Source of the DNA: Nothopassalora personata
Lineage: Eukaryota; Ascomycota; Dothideomycetes; Mycosphaerellales; Mycosphaerellaceae
Reading direction: 5' to 3'
Length of the DNA stretch: 64,000 bases
NCBI GenBank assembly: GCA_033816765.1
Contig: CM066291.1
Coordinates: 3,782,001 to 3,846,000, forward strand
The translations under genes were made by a program, and so were the position numbers. This document shows, one piece after another, positions 10,815 through 20,900 of the stretch (position 1 is its first letter; the number at the start of each line of letters is the position of its first letter). Under the pieces are notes generated by a model. It was not told where the DNA came from. It saw nothing but the letters and a program-made list of their open reading frames with translations, and did not search any database.

Positions 10815-10935
10815 TGGCTACTAAGGAGGAAAGTGTCTCCTGCTTTAACCTGTGAAGAAAGACAGGGAATGATGGAGCGACCTCGGCATGTGTTTTCTTG
10901 CTTACCACCACCCCTGTCAGGGCACGCATTTATTA
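10815..10935. promoter_or_regulatory. Left half of the ACO2-SFM1 divergent intergenic region
   Basis: This is the 120-base stretch between the ACO2 start codon and the mariner insertion. It must hold the 5' UTR and proximal promoter of ACO2. I assign no specific factor site. Confidence 0.4.
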
Positions 10936-10936
10936 C

Positions 10937-10962
10937 GCTATGCAATATTCCGCGCCATGCTG
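10937..10962 (+). repeat. Left terminal inverted repeat of the mariner element
   Basis: Twenty-six bases are identical to the reverse complement of 12266-12291. Confidence 0.92.
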
Positions 10963-11109
10963 GGCCGCATAGCCGCGGTATCACCGTCCTGCCAAGCCCC
11001 ATAGTATCTTGCTGTAGAACCCGGGAATCCAGTACTTTATCATCGCTATATCGTCGTGTCGTCGTTATATCGTTACTGTCGCCAGTCCCAGGTGTTGTTG
11101 GCGTTATCT

Positions 11110-12228
11110 ATGCCTGCTAGGTTGCCGCAATGGCAGCAGAACGAGATCCAACGACTATTCGCAGATACTGCGCACAGTAACCAATATATTGCAGAGCTTA
11201 TGAATATCGCTAGACGCAGTATCGACAAGCACCGTAACAACTACCTCCTCTTCGGTCATATCTACCTCGATAAAACGCTCAATGGTGGTGCCGGTCGCCC
11301 TCGCTCGCTCTTGCCGATCTTCGAGGAACGCATATTCGAATACCTCGCGGACAAGCCGACTGCGTATCAGGATGAAATAGCGTGGTATCTATACGACGAG
11401 TTCGGAGTGGTTGTGAGCCAGAGTACTATCTCGCGTTGTCTCAAGCGGCATAAGTGGTCGAAGAAGGTCGCGTGTCGCCTGGCGAAGGAGCGCAATAAGG
11501 AGGTACGCGATTGGTTTGAGCGTGAGCAGGAGATGATGCCGATGAGTCGTGTCTGCTGTGTGGATGAGAGCGCTTCGAATGAACGTACCGGTTGGCGCAA
11601 GACTGGTTGGACACCTATAGGCGCACCTTGTTTTGAAGAAGGCTCTTGTAAAAGAGAGGTGCGGTGGTCAGTACTGCCAGCTATAACGCAGGCTGGATAT
11701 CTACCGGGGACGCTCGTGTTCCAAGGCAGTATCACTGCTGAGATATTCGAAGCGTGGCTCGAGCACACGGTGTTGCCGCAGTTGGAGAGAGGCTCTTTTC
11801 TGGTGATGGATAATGCGTCGATTCACCGCAGTGAGACGGTCGCACGGCTCTGCGCAGAGGCTGGTGTGTACCTGCAATATCTCCCACCATATTCGCCAGA
11901 CTTCAATCCGATCGAGCTGTCATTCGGGGTGCTGAAGGCGTGGATCGGCCTTTCCGCGACTTCGAGGGCTTCGATCGAGATTGCGACTGCGACTGCTCAA
12001 GAGCTTGGAGTGTGTTATCATAAGGCTTTGGACGAGGTGGCTGTCGAACGCGTTTGGCTGGTCTCGAAGATGGCCCAGCAGTGCTGCTACGACGCTTGGA
12101 GCCTGCCGCCATGTGAGGCAAACAACACCTGGGACTGGCGACGACGAGGTTATATCAACGACACGATAATATTCATGAGATTGGGACAGAATATCGCTAT
12201 TCCCAGGTTCTACGCGTGTTTACTATGA
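11110..12228 (+). CDS. Tc1/mariner superfamily transposase (DD34E)
   Basis: A transposase of 372 residues if translation starts at the ATG at 11110; an in-frame ATG at 11056 would add 18 residues that look like leader sequence. The N-terminal part holds helix-turn-helix DNA-binding segments (IAELMNIARRSIDKHR, then the GRPRS hinge, then SQSTISRCLKRHKWS). The DDE catalytic core is complete: Asp in CCVDES (residue 152), Asp in FLVMDNASIH (234) and Glu in PDFNPIELSF (269), with exactly 34 residues between the last two, hence DD34E. PPYSPDFNPIE is the usual family signature. The enzyme binds the inverted repeats and cuts and pastes the element into TA sites. Confidence 0.93.
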   Translation: MPARLPQWQQNEIQRLFADTAHSNQYIAELMNIARRSIDKHRNNYLLFGHIYLDKTLNGGAGRPRSLLPIFEERIFEYLADKPTAYQDEIAWYLYDEFGVVVSQSTISRCLKRHKWSKKVACRLAKERNKEVRDWFEREQEMMPMSRVCCVDESASNERTGWRKTGWTPIGAPCFEEGSCKREVRWSVLPAITQAGYLPGTLVFQGSITAEIFEAWLEHTVLPQLERGSFLVMDNASIHRSETVARLCAEAGVYLQYLPPYSPDFNPIELSFGVLKAWIGLSATSRASIEIATATAQELGVCYHKALDEVAVERVWLVSKMAQQCCYDAWSLPPCEANNTWDWRRRGYINDTIIFMRLGQNIAIPRFYACLL

Positions 12229-12265
12229 GGAACGCGGGACGGCTAATCCACGGACCCACCCCCGG

Positions 12266-12291
12266 CAGCATGGCGCGGAATATTGCATAGC
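12266..12291 (-). repeat. Right terminal inverted repeat of the mariner element
   Basis: Perfect inverted copy of 10937-10962. A TA follows two bases outside at 12293-12294. Confidence 0.92.
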
Positions 12292-12292
12292 A

Positions 12293-12480
12293 TAGTAGGG
12301 CTGGAATGCCGAATCCCGAAGTTTTGTCACCCAAATTCGCGAAATGTCGCTGTTTAATGGCATCAAACAACCTCAAAGAATTGCTATACCAACATCGACA
12401 AGCAGAGGCTGACCTGACCCTCAAGGAGAGTTTCACAACAATCTGAGCGACTTGAGGGTTATCTCATAAATCTCGCAGAC
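12293..12480. promoter_or_regulatory. SFM1 proximal promoter and 5' UTR
   Basis: This short stretch lies between the transposon and the SFM1 start codon. The transposon has moved it about 1.36 kb away from the ACO2 side. Confidence 0.4.
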
Positions 12481-13261
12481 ATGTCGACGACAGGCCAGAA
12501 GCGAAAACACACTTTCATAGTGGAGCATCTCGACCCAGAACTTGAGGATTGGCAAGCATTGGAGTACAACTGCATTTATGAAGAGTCAAAGGCGGCTGGT
12601 TCCGAATTCTTGCTGTCTGGACTATCATCTGACTTCGGCTCGAACGAGAAGCTCAACGTGCCGGAGACAAGTAAAACACAGCGCTCTGTTGAGGCCATCT
12701 ATGCAACCCCTGAGGCGAGGCAGAGAGTATGTCTGCTTGATCCGAAAGCTGAGAAGGACATGAGTCCCGAGGATGGCGAGCTGTTCGACGCATTTCTGTT
12801 CGGTGGAATTTTAGGTACGTTGTGCTCCGTCCTGGGACAGACACCGTGTTGTGTTGAGGCTCGTGGGGATCCGGGACTGCTAATTGTTGCGATTCGCATT
12901 GCAACATCTTGCTAACATCAGACCAGGTGACGACCCACCCCGTGATCGCACAGCAGACTTGCGCAAACTCGGGTTCCCAGGACGCAGACTTGGACCAGAG
13001 CAGATGACGACAGACACTGCTGTGCGGACGACTCGCATAGTGGTGCAAGAAGGCAAGAAGCTGGACGAAATCGAGTACGTCGATCGACCAGACTTTGACG
13101 TCCCATCTCAGCCTAAAGCAGACGGCAAATCTGGACCATCAGAGACCGTCAGCATGCCTTTCAAGTACGTCATGGGCGCCGATGGAAAACCGATCCTGCC
13201 GAAGGGAATGCTGGATTTGCTTGCCAGTGATGCGGACAAAGATATTTTGGACCTGCTGTAG
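12481..13261 (+). CDS. SFM1: SPOUT-class protein arginine methyltransferase Sfm1
   Basis: Two exons, 12481-12814 and 12927-13261, encode 222 residues. The 112-base intron has GTACGT at its donor, a GCTAAC branch site near 12911 and a CCAG acceptor, and splits the GGILG/DDPPRDRT motif in phase 1. The match to yeast Sfm1 is strong and collinear: IVEHLDPELEDWQALEY near the start, RVCLLDPKA, SPEDGELFDAFLFGGILGD, the LGPEQMTTDTAVRTTRIV block and PILPKGMLDLL at the end. Sfm1 uses S-adenosylmethionine and the knotted SPOUT fold to methylate one arginine of ribosomal protein uS3 (Rps3) in the cytosol. Length is normal for the family, with no sign of damage. Confidence 0.93.
12815..12926 (+). other. 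Spliceosomal intron of SFM1
   Basis: GT at 12815-12816, branch site CTAAC at 12912-12916 and AG at 12925-12926. The join restores the conserved Gly-Asp of the family. Confidence 0.92.
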
Positions 13262-13676
13262 TCGCATGGAAAGGGACGTTGCACAATACTACTGAATAAG
13301 CTTTGTGGAAGCATCTCTACAGCCTTATGCATCAATCTCGGTCGCCGACTGCACCACCAACGATTTGCACGACCGACTGCCTGCAGTTGCGGGGACATCG
13401 TCTTTGACGTCAATTAAACCTCACGTCATCCTGTAAGCAGGCTATGAAGAGGCAGGAGGTTGCGACTACTGAGTGTGGTCGTGCCACGTTATCACAGCAA
13501 GCATACCAATGCAGTCAATCCTACGAGGCATTGGAACGGTTCGGACGAGATAAGCTTTCTGCAGATTCAAGACATCGCACTTGCTGCATTTGGAGCATGC
13601 AAAAAGATACCGCGTCGAGGCTACTGATGTGTTGCAGCAGTTGTGGGGCCAATATTCAAGTCGACAAAGGTAGCAC
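13262..13676. other. Intergenic region, no confident gene
   Basis: An open frame at 13444-13803 (plus) is Cys-rich in places (MCCSSCGANIQ), but I recognise no family in it and it overlaps the carboxypeptidase relic in another frame. Confidence 0.35.
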
Positions 13677-14240
13677 TTGGAAATGCAAAGCCTTACCCAA
13701 CTCGAGTCAGGGGTCCAACCACCCGCCTTCTTTAAGTCGGCCTCCCCCGAAAACAAAACCTGCGCCCTCTGTCAATCGCTTCACCACGCAGCCTTCAGCA
13801 TGAATCCCTTGCTTCAACGTCTATGCCGTCAACGAAGGCTGCCCTCTCCTCTGCGACGTCCTAGGCCACAGAACACAGTTCGACTACATCGATGCCTGCG
13901 CAGAGGTGTATCCGCACCGGAAGGATGTGAAGAAAGCGATGCATGCCCCTGACATTCAGTGGTATCTAGATCAAAATCACGTACCAGTCTTTACAGCGAA
14001 GGGAGGCAGTGGAGGACCACAGATGATCAGCGATATGAGCTCCGCCGACTCTATCCAGCATGTCCTGCCGAAAAGTCGTTGAAGCGTCGAACCGTGTCCT
14101 TATCTCCAATGGGGATCTGGACATGATCATCCTCACCGAGGGAACAGAGTCAGCCGAGGGCGGCGGTGAGGCATTTGCAGTGGCTTTTGGGCAGGATTGG
14201 GGAGTTGTGATGTGGATCATAGAGAGGCGAGAGTCGGAGC
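13677..14240 (+). pseudogene. Degenerate serine carboxypeptidase (S10) fragment
   Basis: Only the C-terminal part of a fungal S10 carboxypeptidase is visible, spread over two reading-frame changes. Frame 13677 gives KTCALCQSLHHAAFSMNP. After a one-base shift near 13808 it continues CFNVYAVNEGCPLLCDVLG and then VYPHRKDVKKAMHAP, the blocks that in living enzymes follow the Cys-rich insert and precede the catalytic Asp. A second one-base shift in an A-run near 14075 leads to KVVEASNRVLISNGDLDMIIL, where the Asp of GDLD corresponds to the catalytic Asp. The nucleophile region (GESYAG) and the final His block are not found. Such enzymes are vacuolar or secreted peptidases. The relic is certainly not functional. 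Confidence 0.7.
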
Positions 14241-16581
14241 TGGTAGTCGCGGTATCATTTCCTGATGCTGCCCTTGTTTCCTTCCCTCCCAAGTTGACCT
14301 GCCGGTGCCTGTCATTGCGTCCCTGATTAATATACATCAGTCACAAGATTCCACCACCTTTCAACAAGCAGCAGTCTCCCGATGGCAAGGCGCTACTCAT
14401 TGAGGAAACGCAGTCAAGCATATCTGCAAGATTGCGTTGCATTCAAAGATATAGTCCGTCCTTGGGAGCCACTGAATGCCGCTGGTAATTACTTAGGCAA
14501 TGCCAATTGTTGTGCCACATTGGACGCGCACGATCCGTCCTCTCACCTCCTCGCACCGCCCAACCTCATCAATACAGGAGCCATCACTATTTTCCTCCTC
14601 GAGCGTTCGCTCCTCCTCCTCCTCCCTGCGGCAGAAGATCCGTGAATCTTTCCACCGCATCAGAATGCGATGACCAGGACAGAGCCGCAAATACAGGTGA
14701 CCGTGGTGCGGCAGGACGGATCACGAGAGTATGTAGTGCGGTAAGGCTACGACTGTGGCCCTAGAATCACTTTGCCAAAACGCTTTCACCAAGGTACATG
14801 CTACGGGACGGTCGAGATCTCGATGATAGGGCAAACCTGCCTTATGCACCTGGCGGGTGCGCTTCCCCTTTAGCCTTGCCATGGCTTCACCTCCCCCACC
14901 GATAATTGCTCGAAGTGAGCCGTCTTGCGCTTGGGGTCAGAGAGAAGGTGTTGTGGATGCTCTTGATCAGGTGCGATTGGCAAGTCATCCCGAAAGATTC
15001 CCGCGTCGTAGGTCTCAGCCAGTAGGTACTTCGCGTGCGCGGGAGTGTGCACGTTGCTCTCTTGCTCTGGAAACGGTGCGGCAAAGGTGCCTACAGTAGC
15101 AGTACTTTCTCCCTTTTCTGTGCACCTTGCTGAGGCCTTACTCAATGGCCGCGGGACTCGCGATGCGGTGGCAGAGTGCGTAAGCGGCGGGTGAAGGTGG
15201 TTGTGGTGGCATGAGGGCCCACTCGATGGAAGCTGCTATCTCGTCTGCGCATCTCCGTGGACCGACAGACCCACATTGGCGGAAATACTCGTGCCGCTGT
15301 GCTGAGAGCAGTGGAGGAGCGCAGATGCGGTGGTCAGACGTGGTTGTGGTGGCAGCATGGCATACTAGATTGTTCGTCGAGCTTATTTAGCGAGGGGAGC
15401 GACACACGAGCATACCGCCAGGACCCGTCTATTGTTGCGCCGTATGATTCTCGTCAAGCTGAGTAGCCATAATGCCGGTGTACTGGTATGGTAGCGAAGC
15501 GAAGGCGTCGGAGGGTGGTATACTCGACAAGGAGACAGAAAAGTCAGTACTGCCTCTGCGGCACGCCATATTGACCGTGACGTGTAAATCTGGACAGAAT
15601 GAAAAGTGCAGAATAAAAGGGCGGCAGCGAAGAAACTGCATGGTGGTGGAAGGTGCCTGTACACGATGCATTATGGCCACCAGAAAATGAAGAAAGCTCG
15701 AACGTTCGTATATCCTACCTCAGGCAGCCGCAGGCAAATCGAACCTCGGCAAGCCATGCAAAGGGATATATAGATTTGAAATTTGTGCACCTCTAACAAA
15801 GAAGCAACAGAGATTACCTACGTGGCGTGAGCTGTTGTAACGTACTCCTGCGGGTTAACTTCTAGTGGAATCTCATCCGAGAGGCTTAAGTGGTCCGTGG
15901 TGAATTGTCTGCCCGGGGGACAGTCGTGTTACAATTAGGCCTCTTTCTTCCCACATAGCACACCGCGGTCTTCTTTTTGCATTCCAAAGGTCCCGGGTTC
16001 GAGTGTCGGCGAAGTGGTTTTCATGATTCATGAATGATGAACCCCTTTTTTCCAGCTTTTCGCTCCGCTTGCTGGACGCAACTCCTAGCCTGGAGACGTC
16101 TGTCTCTGCAATAATCACGGATGATGGGCTTCTCCTGGACTCAAGAAAGATCGTGTTGATATCGGCTCAGCGTCCCTAGCCGTATCACATCTGTTTCCAA
16201 GTCCGTGGCCTTGATATGCTTGAAAGGTGGTGATTCGTGGGTCTCCAGGCGCGCAATTTCACGAATATTCGTTCTGCCGCCTTCGTTCTGCCGCCGAACA
16301 CGTTATCGGCCTCGGCTTGGATACCGTTTGCCCGAACCTGGTTGCGTATGGAAGCGATGTGCCGTGCACAATAACGCCCCTCAGGTGTAGCGCGTTTTTA
16401 CAGAGAACGAAATCACACCCCGATGCGCCACACACCACGCAGGACTACAGCTCGATAGCGAATGCTCTGCTGAATAGAGGCCCATCGGCCGCAGCAAGGA
16501 AATCTACTTGCAGCCACGAATCGGTGGCACTCTGTCCATAGATGGCATTCACGAGGAGCGCCTTCGAGCTATCAAGCTCCC
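14241..16581. other. Gene-poor host DNA
   Basis: I see no confident gene. Possible coding scraps are 14382-14645 (plus, 87 codons, begins MARRYSLRKRSQAYLQD) and 14870-15145 (minus, 91 codons, contains KYLLAETYDAGIFRDDLP); the second looks protein-like but has no partner exon that I can define. Composition is still host-like, with no RIP signature. Confidence 0.4.
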
Positions 16582-17135
16582 TCACTCTCTTTCTTCTGCA
16601 TGAAGAGCATCTCTCGCAATGGGAGCCTCGTTGTTTGGAGCCGGCATCCCACTCTTGTGATGCTCTGCTTCCATGTGCTCTCGCAGCGACGGAGCATGAT
16701 GCTGTTCTACACCCACCATACGTTCGCACGCGGACATGGTAACATTCACTGATCTGACATATGCGGCCAGTCTCGGTTCTTGTTGGCGATCCGTGTCCCT
16801 AGTGAGAGTCATACTTCTTGCGGTCTGAATACAAGTCTCTTTTTCCCGTGCAATGGGAGCTGCCAAGTACCGCGCGGCTGCATCTTGGGACATAACATGG
16901 TCAGATGTTCTCCGTCGCTGGCGCCACAGCCACTGAGCACCGAAAAGCGATGTAGTGCGTTCGACAGAGCTACCAATGGTCCACTTCTTGCCTTCGATTG
17001 CCGTAGTATCTTCCGTCCTCTCGTGGCTCCGTCTCTTGCGTTCTCGCTGTTGCTGATCTCGTTCAGTCCTCCGTCACTCATGGGCACGAGAGTATTGTAT
17101 CCAGCGATGCGTTCGGCTTCGAGTACGTCGGTCAA
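16582..17135 (-). CDS. Possible broken or spliced gene, unknown function
   Basis: I do not recognise this. Two minus-strand frames overlap and both look protein-like: 17135-16809 (MTDVLEAERIAGYNTLVPMS...) and 16893-16582 (MSQDAAARYLAAPIAREKE...). They differ by one base of frame, so either one gene has a frameshift or a short intron around 16850-16890, or one of the frames is chance. There are no motifs or membrane segments. This is the last possible host gene before the retrotransposon block, about 290 bases from its edge. Confidence 0.22.
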
Positions 17136-17424
17136 GCTTTAGAAAGGAGATATCCAGCGTCAGGCTAATGACATGTGTTCGTGTTGTTCGCGTAGCGCAT
17201 GCCCGCCATGGTTGGGAAAGACCAAAAGCCAGTCATTGCGATTACTCATGTCCCATTCCGCTATGTCTACGAGTGGCTCAAGTGAGATGAATTAGGGCCA
17301 CTGGCACGGCATGGGTAGTATTGACAACCAACACTGTCCATGAGGCAGTAAGGAACGTCCGGTTAGAGTCGCAGCTGCCAAGACCTCGGGCAATTCATGT
17401 TGTGAATCAGGTGACCAAGGTCTA
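17136..17424. other. Host DNA at the edge of the retrotransposon block
   Basis: No gene is seen. Composition is normal up to about 17424 and becomes TA-enriched after it. Confidence 0.4.
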
Positions 17425-17573
17425 TGTTAGTCAGGACTTAGCACACACACACTATATCACACTGTTTTCTGTAGCCAGATAGTCTTACACCTTGTGGCAA
17501 TTCATAAGGGTTACTAATCCACCCTATCGTTTCAATCTAGAAGCTTATACTCGTTAAATACCTAAATATAATA
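17425..17573 (+). repeat. Probable 5' LTR of copia-3
   Basis: It begins TGTTAG and ends just before a primer-binding-site sequence shared with copia-1 and copia-2. Only one copy is in the window, so the left edge is inferred. It also marks the change from host to RIP-mutated composition. Confidence 0.45.
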
Positions 17574-17589
17574 GGTTATAAGCCCGAGT
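17574..17589 (+). promoter_or_regulatory. Primer binding site of copia-3
   Basis: GGTTATAAGCCCGAGT differs by one RIP-type change from the copia-2 site GGTTATGAGCCCGAGT. Both are complementary to the anticodon region of initiator tRNA-Met. Confidence 0.6.
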
Positions 17590-17744
17590 GCTCCTCTACC
17601 TATCCAATTTAAAACCTAAATCGTTATCGAAGCTCTATTAAGGATTAGCTTGCCTTACTAGTAGACTCGACCCTACATTTGTTTTACGGACAACTACCTA
17701 ATCGATTTAAGAACTACTATAGGAGATCGGTACTAAGCACTAAT

Positions 17745-17950
17745 TGTTACGATCTAAGCGTGCACCGGCGCTGCAGCCCAATCAAACCTAAGGCAGCAGC
17801 CGCTAAGAATCAGGTGACATTAATTAGTCACCTATAGCCTTTTTATAAGCAGCCCCTTCAATTCTAGCTTAGACATATGTAATCTACTATCTACTTTTAA
17901 GACACCTTTATAAGCCCATTTTATGACTTCTAACCACTTGTAACGTGATA
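17745..17950 (+). repeat. 5' LTR of copia-1
   Basis: Starts TGTTACGATC and ends CGTGATA (the final CA is RIP-changed to TA). Pairs with 24734-24941. Confidence 0.92.
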
Positions 17951-17967
17951 GTTATAAGCCCGATAGG
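17951..17967 (+). promoter_or_regulatory. Primer binding site of copia-1 (half-tRNA-iMet type)
   Basis: GTTATAAGCCCGATAGG lies directly after the 5' LTR. Reversing one RIP change (TA back to TG), it is complementary to the anticodon-stem-loop of initiator tRNA-Met (GGGCTCATAACCC), the priming mode established for Drosophila copia. Confidence 0.7.
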
Positions 17968-17999
17968 CGCTTACTAACGTTCGCTGCACAAAACGAAGC

Positions 18000-20900
18000 C
18001 CTAGAGTAGATTTTGCATCGTCATTAAAAACTAGTAGGATCTATTATTATCCCATTAATAACCATTACATAGTAGTACAGTAACCCTAGTAGACCTATAG
18101 GAACTTTCATTAGGCCTATTAACACCGTTATAGCGACTACCGAGACACCCGGTAGTACCGGTACTTTGCCGCACGCTACTATCGTTCTTAAGAGTCATAA
18201 CTAATAGGACAAGTTTAACCGTTAGTTAGAGCTCTACGCTAAGTCTCTAAACATCTAGAAGTATATAGATCCGAACGACACTACTGCCGAGCCAATAGAG
18301 CCGGTGTTCTTAACGTTCGAACAGATCTAATTAGTATACACTGCTAAAGACGCTACGGCGGTAGACAAAGAGCTTATTAAGCTCCGTTAGTCGGACGCTA
18401 AGCGTAGGCAGCGGATGTATAACATCTTTACCGTAGCAAGGTCTAAACTAGTTACCTACCTAATCCGTACTACTACGGAGCTAGGCTAAGAGCTTATATA
18501 TAGGAAACGCACTCTTAGAGGCAAGTACTAGGCTCTAAAGACATAGTATAGACTAGACGACATACTACGTAAGCGACAACTTATACTAGAGCTAAATAGG
18601 CTTTAGAAGAGCTAAGCCCGAAGGATTGACGACTAGTGCTTAGACTAGCTAGTGTTATAGACTAAGATGCTGGATTGTAACTACGCTAAGTACGGAGACC
18701 TAGCACGACACTTCTTACTCGTAATATAGTAGAAGTAAGCTCCTACCTATAGAGCATTACTGTATAACGAGTAGAAGCGTAATAAGCTCTCTCTTAGTAA
18801 ACTTACTAAGCGATACCTCGAATAGATACGCGATACTACCCCAGTTACTAATAGCGGTCGATTAGTCTTTATAACCTTCGTAGGCGAGCTATTAGCCAAA
18901 CACGATCCTCTAGAAGTCCTACCGACCCTAGTACCTATAGTAGGCATAGGGGGTGGGAATAACAATAACACGCGTAGCCGTAGCCGCGGCGACAAGAGTC
19001 GTGACCGTAGTAACGGTATAAACAAAGGAAAGAATAGTAATAATAACGATAGGCTAAGCGGCTACTAGAACATTACCGGCGAGCCTAAGGAGAGTTGTTA
19101 TAAGAACCTCTATTTATGCGATGTAGTTAACCCTAAGAAGCGTCTATTAAAGGATCAGCGCTCTAAGCAGTAGAAGAAGTGCTAGAAGCACTTTATTAAT
19201 TACTACTTAGGCGATAATAGTAAACGCTTACTAGGCGTATTAAACCGCAATAGGCGCACGGATAAGGAACGAGATAAGGCAATTGCTAAGGGTAAGGTAG
19301 CACCGTACGGCTTCACTAGTCTTACTGTCCTTTCGAGCTCGATAAGCTAATTAAGCTTTAACTTTAGGGATTGCTAGGTATACGACAACTGCTCGGACAC
19401 CTATGTCATTAATTACTATAACTAGTAGGGCGTAGAATTCATTATAGAGCGCCTAACCACCTTATTAATCTAAGCCGGAACTACGACATTCCCTATTGCC
19501 GCATTAGGCAAGGTTCGTATAAAGATAGAGGGGATACTATTCACCCTATTAGATGTAGCCTATTGCCTAGGCTTTTATGTAAACGTTATCTCCTACTCAC
19601 GTATAGAGACGGCTAGACTTTAGTAGTACGGACGCACTAATTTAGTCTATTATAATAATAAGAAATTAATGGACCTATACCGCCCTACTAGTACAATCCC
19701 CTTCTTTAAGGTGGTTACACTACCTTAGTTAGAGATAGTCTATAAATGGCTATCGAGCAATAATAGGAGCATCCTGCTAAAGATTACTAAGAAGTAGCGT
19801 ATAGCGCACTTTATTAGTACAATTAGTAAGGGTAATACTATCTAAACACCGCCTGTTTAGGACTCTAACGGCGACCGTACCGTTATAGTAGTAATGAATA
19901 GCATAGGGGGTACTAAAGGTGTAGTAACGTCTAGTAGGACCCCCATTAAACACCGTAAGCTCTTAGGCCGCTAGTAGCACTAAATCTTCGGCTATATTGG
20001 CGCTAAACGCATTAACTAGCTTCCGTTTAGAGTTGAGGGGGTGGTTATCAACCCTAATGTACCTAAAGTACCCCTTACTACACATTATAGAGCATGTAGC
20101 CTAGCTAAGGCACATAAAGTGTTTAATAGGACTAAGCTAATTAGGGCAATGACTCCCTATAGGCACGTAGCCATAGATTTAGCTAAGTTTACACTAGTAT
20201 ACAATAGTAATCGTTACCTAGTTCATTTCTACGATTTAGATACCTACGGGTACTTTCAATTCACTATTAAGAATAGGGACTAACTATTAGTATTAGCTTG
20301 CTTTAATAGCCTACTTAGCTTTATTAATTTTATTAAGCGTAGGTTTGTTTACTTCTATAGCGATAATAAAGTAGCCATTAGTACAGCCTTCCGCTTAACC
20401 ATTAACAACAATTAAATTGAGTAGCATAACACTACTAACTACGCGTCTAACTAGGACCTAGTAGAACGAGCGGGCGGCGTTATTATTACGATGTCTCGCA
20501 CAATCCGCATTTATACTCGCCTACCTAAAAAGCTCTAGAATAAATACATAGTAGCTGCCGTCTACATTCTCTAGCGGTTACTAATCCAATTAAAAGGCTA
20601 GAAGACTCCCTTCGAATTAGCAATAGGCAGGGTACTAAATGTAGGCTATATAGTAGTGTACGGCTGCCTAGCCTACGTGTACATTTATAGCACTACTTAA
20701 CTAGGTAAGACTAAGAAGCTTAAAGAACGAGCACTTATCGGATACCTTGTAGGCTACGACTCTACTAACATCTACAGGGTGTGAGACCTATCGAAAGATA
20801 GGGTTATACGGGTAAAGGACGTCCTCTTTAATAAGACTACGTTCTACGACCTATTAATTCTTACTGCTAGTTACTTAACCCCTATTAAGAACATCGTAAT

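Larger units (their letters stand above)
10936..12292 (+). mobile_element. Tc1/mariner-type DNA transposon, apparently intact
   Basis: The element is bounded by terminal inverted repeats that match perfectly over 26 bases (10937-10962 against 12266-12291; core GCTATGCAATATTCC); the outermost base differs. A TA dinucleotide at 10934-10935 and 12293-12294 is the expected target duplication. Inside is one open transposase gene with no stop or frameshift. There is no RIP signature, in contrast with most retroelements of this window, so the insertion is young or the family is low-copy. It lies in the promoter region shared by ACO2 and SFM1. Confidence 0.9.

Noticed and set aside
15930..16020. Possible tRNA gene (GGTCCCGGGTTCGAG near 15990)
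   Set aside because: The T-arm does not pair (G53 faces G61) and no acceptor stem or A box can be formed.
16780..17142. Plus-strand 120-codon frame
   Set aside because: Opposite to a more protein-like minus-strand pair and without any domain.
20041..20283. Stop-free frame of 80 codons
   Set aside because: It is a surviving open piece of the copia-1 integrase, not an independent gene. The same holds for 31476-31697 (A integrase) and 35985-36224 (B integrase).
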